Source: Apostichopus parvimensis
Lineage: Eukaryota; Echinodermata; Holothuroidea; Aspidochirotida; Stichopodidae
Direction of reading: 5' to 3'
Length of the DNA stretch: 20,248 nt
NCBI GenBank assembly: GCA_000934455.1
Contig: KN884821.1
Coordinates: forward strand, 17,176-37,423
Shown here: one piece after another, positions 19,774 to 20,248 of the stretch
Position numbering within the stretch: position 1 is the stretch's first letter
Layout of the letters: the number at the start of each line of letters is the position of its first letter
Position numbers and translations under genes: made by a program
Notes under the pieces: generated by a model
The model's input: the letters and a program-made list of their open reading frames with translations, nothing else
The model's database searches: none
Told to the model about the DNA's origin: nothing

Positions 19774-20091
19774 TTGTATATAGGATATAGGATTGTTGTA
19801 TATAGGATAAACTGCCCAGACTGTGATTCCTTTTATGTCGGAGAAACCAATAGACGGCTTAAGGATAGATTTAAAGAACATCTGATGAGCTCTTTTGGTG
19901 GTCAGAAAGGCGCTATTAACCTTCATTGTACTGCGCACAAACATATTCTGCCTACCTTTGTTGACCATTGTGTCGCTATTGGTAATGAATCCCAGTGGTT
20001 CAGGAGGAAGATTAAAGAGAGTCTCCTAATAAAAGACTTAAATGCTGACTTAAATAGAAACGTAGCAAGCTACGGGTTGGAGCTATTCTAA
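19774..20091 (+). pseudogene. GIY-YIG endonuclease end of a Penelope-like element
   Basis: About 105 codons. After a short leader it reads VVYRINCPDCDSFYVGET, then NRRLKDRFKEHL, and ends NRNVASYGLELF followed by TAA. VYRI-x-C-x2-C-x4-YVGET with R-x7-EH is the pattern of the GIY-YIG nuclease found at the C terminus of Penelope-like polyproteins, where it nicks target DNA for insertion. VVY stands for GIY and YVG for YIG; the Arg and Glu of the catalytic set appear present. The frame is open from the first visible residue to the natural stop, but the reverse transcriptase part is missing, so this is a truncated copy and the ATG at the start is not a true start. Confidence 0.85.
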
Positions 20092-20216
20092 TCCCTATTT
20101 ACTTTTTATTGCTGGTTTGTTCTAATCATTCCAGTTTAAAAATTCACTCATGCTTATCACTATTGTCGTCTTCGGATGTATATTAGCCCTTGTATTTAAT
20201 TGATCTTGTACAATTG
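20092..20216 (+). other. 3' untranslated part of the Penelope-like element
   Basis: AT-rich stretch between the nuclease stop codon and the hammerhead-like motif. No other structure was noted. Confidence 0.5.
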
Positions 20217-20217
20217 C

Positions 20218-20246
20218 CTGACGATGGAGTGGTGACCACTCCGAAA
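20218..20246 (+). ncRNA. Hammerhead-ribozyme-like core
   Basis: CTGACGA at 20218-20224 matches the CUGANGA core. One extra T follows, then a perfect 7-bp stem GGAGTGG-TGA-CCACTCC (20226-20242), then GAAA (20243-20246). The cleavage-site strand and closing stem would lie past the window edge. Hammerhead motifs are reported in Penelope-like element repeats, and the position just after the GIY-YIG end fits. The extra base before stem II departs from the standard core. Confidence 0.6.
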
Positions 20247-20248
20247 TA

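Larger units (their letters stand above)
19774..20248 (+). mobile_element. 3' end of a Penelope-like retroelement (5'-truncated)
   Basis: A C-terminal GIY-YIG endonuclease segment is followed by a 3' untranslated stretch and a hammerhead-like motif at the very edge of the window. No reverse transcriptase is present to its left, so the copy is 5'-truncated. The left limit is uncertain (about 19740-19775). It lies in the intron upstream of exon 1, antisense to the host gene. The element may continue beyond the right edge. Confidence 0.75.

Overview
The window is eukaryotic genomic DNA. It is AT-rich, has GT-AG introns of about 0.1 to 4.5 kb, and carries intronic minisatellites and decayed retroelements. 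The gene content, the type of gag relic and the Penelope-like pieces suggest a marine invertebrate deuterostome, perhaps an echinoderm. That placement is inferred from general appearance and is not strong.

One host gene fills the window on the minus strand: a xanthine oxidoreductase family gene (XDH/AOX, molybdo-flavoenzyme). I could place 14 consecutive internal exons, running from 19644 down to 853, about 657 codons in total. Every junction has GT/AG borders, the phases fit throughout, and no stop interrupts the reading frame. The exons cover most of the C-terminal half of the enzyme: the a/b hammerhead and the molybdopterin-binding, substrate-channel domains. The 2Fe-2S and FAD domains lie beyond the right edge. 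The last exon or exons, with the catalytic Glu of the GEPP motif, lie beyond the left edge. The protein looks XDH-like overall, but its substrate-pocket residues are mixed: the Glu802 equivalent is kept, the Arg880 equivalent is Val, and the loop equivalent to bovine Phe1009-Thr1010-Val1011 is changed and carries three extra residues.

Layout from left to right. 1-852 is an intron or downstream part. Exons 14, 13, 12, 11 and 10 lie between 853 and 6666; their introns hold a 37-bp repeat, a 44-bp minisatellite, a 43-bp minisatellite and a Penelope-like 3' relic with a hammerhead-ribozyme-like fold. The 4.5-kb intron 6667-11143 contains a decayed gag-protease relic of a Ty3/gypsy-type LTR element on the plus strand. 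Exons 9 to 5 lie between 11144 and 15793. Intron 15794-16701 holds a plus-strand exon-like coiled-coil ORF and two extra partial copies of exon 4. Exons 4 to 1 lie between 16702 and 19644, with an 11-copy, 61-bp minisatellite between exons 3 and 2. The right edge (about 19770-20248) is the 3' end of a Penelope-like element: a GIY-YIG endonuclease end followed by a hammerhead-like motif at the last bases.

Nothing here is bacterial. No CRISPR, tRNA or rRNA was recognised. Most open frames other than the exons are antisense or satellite shadows.
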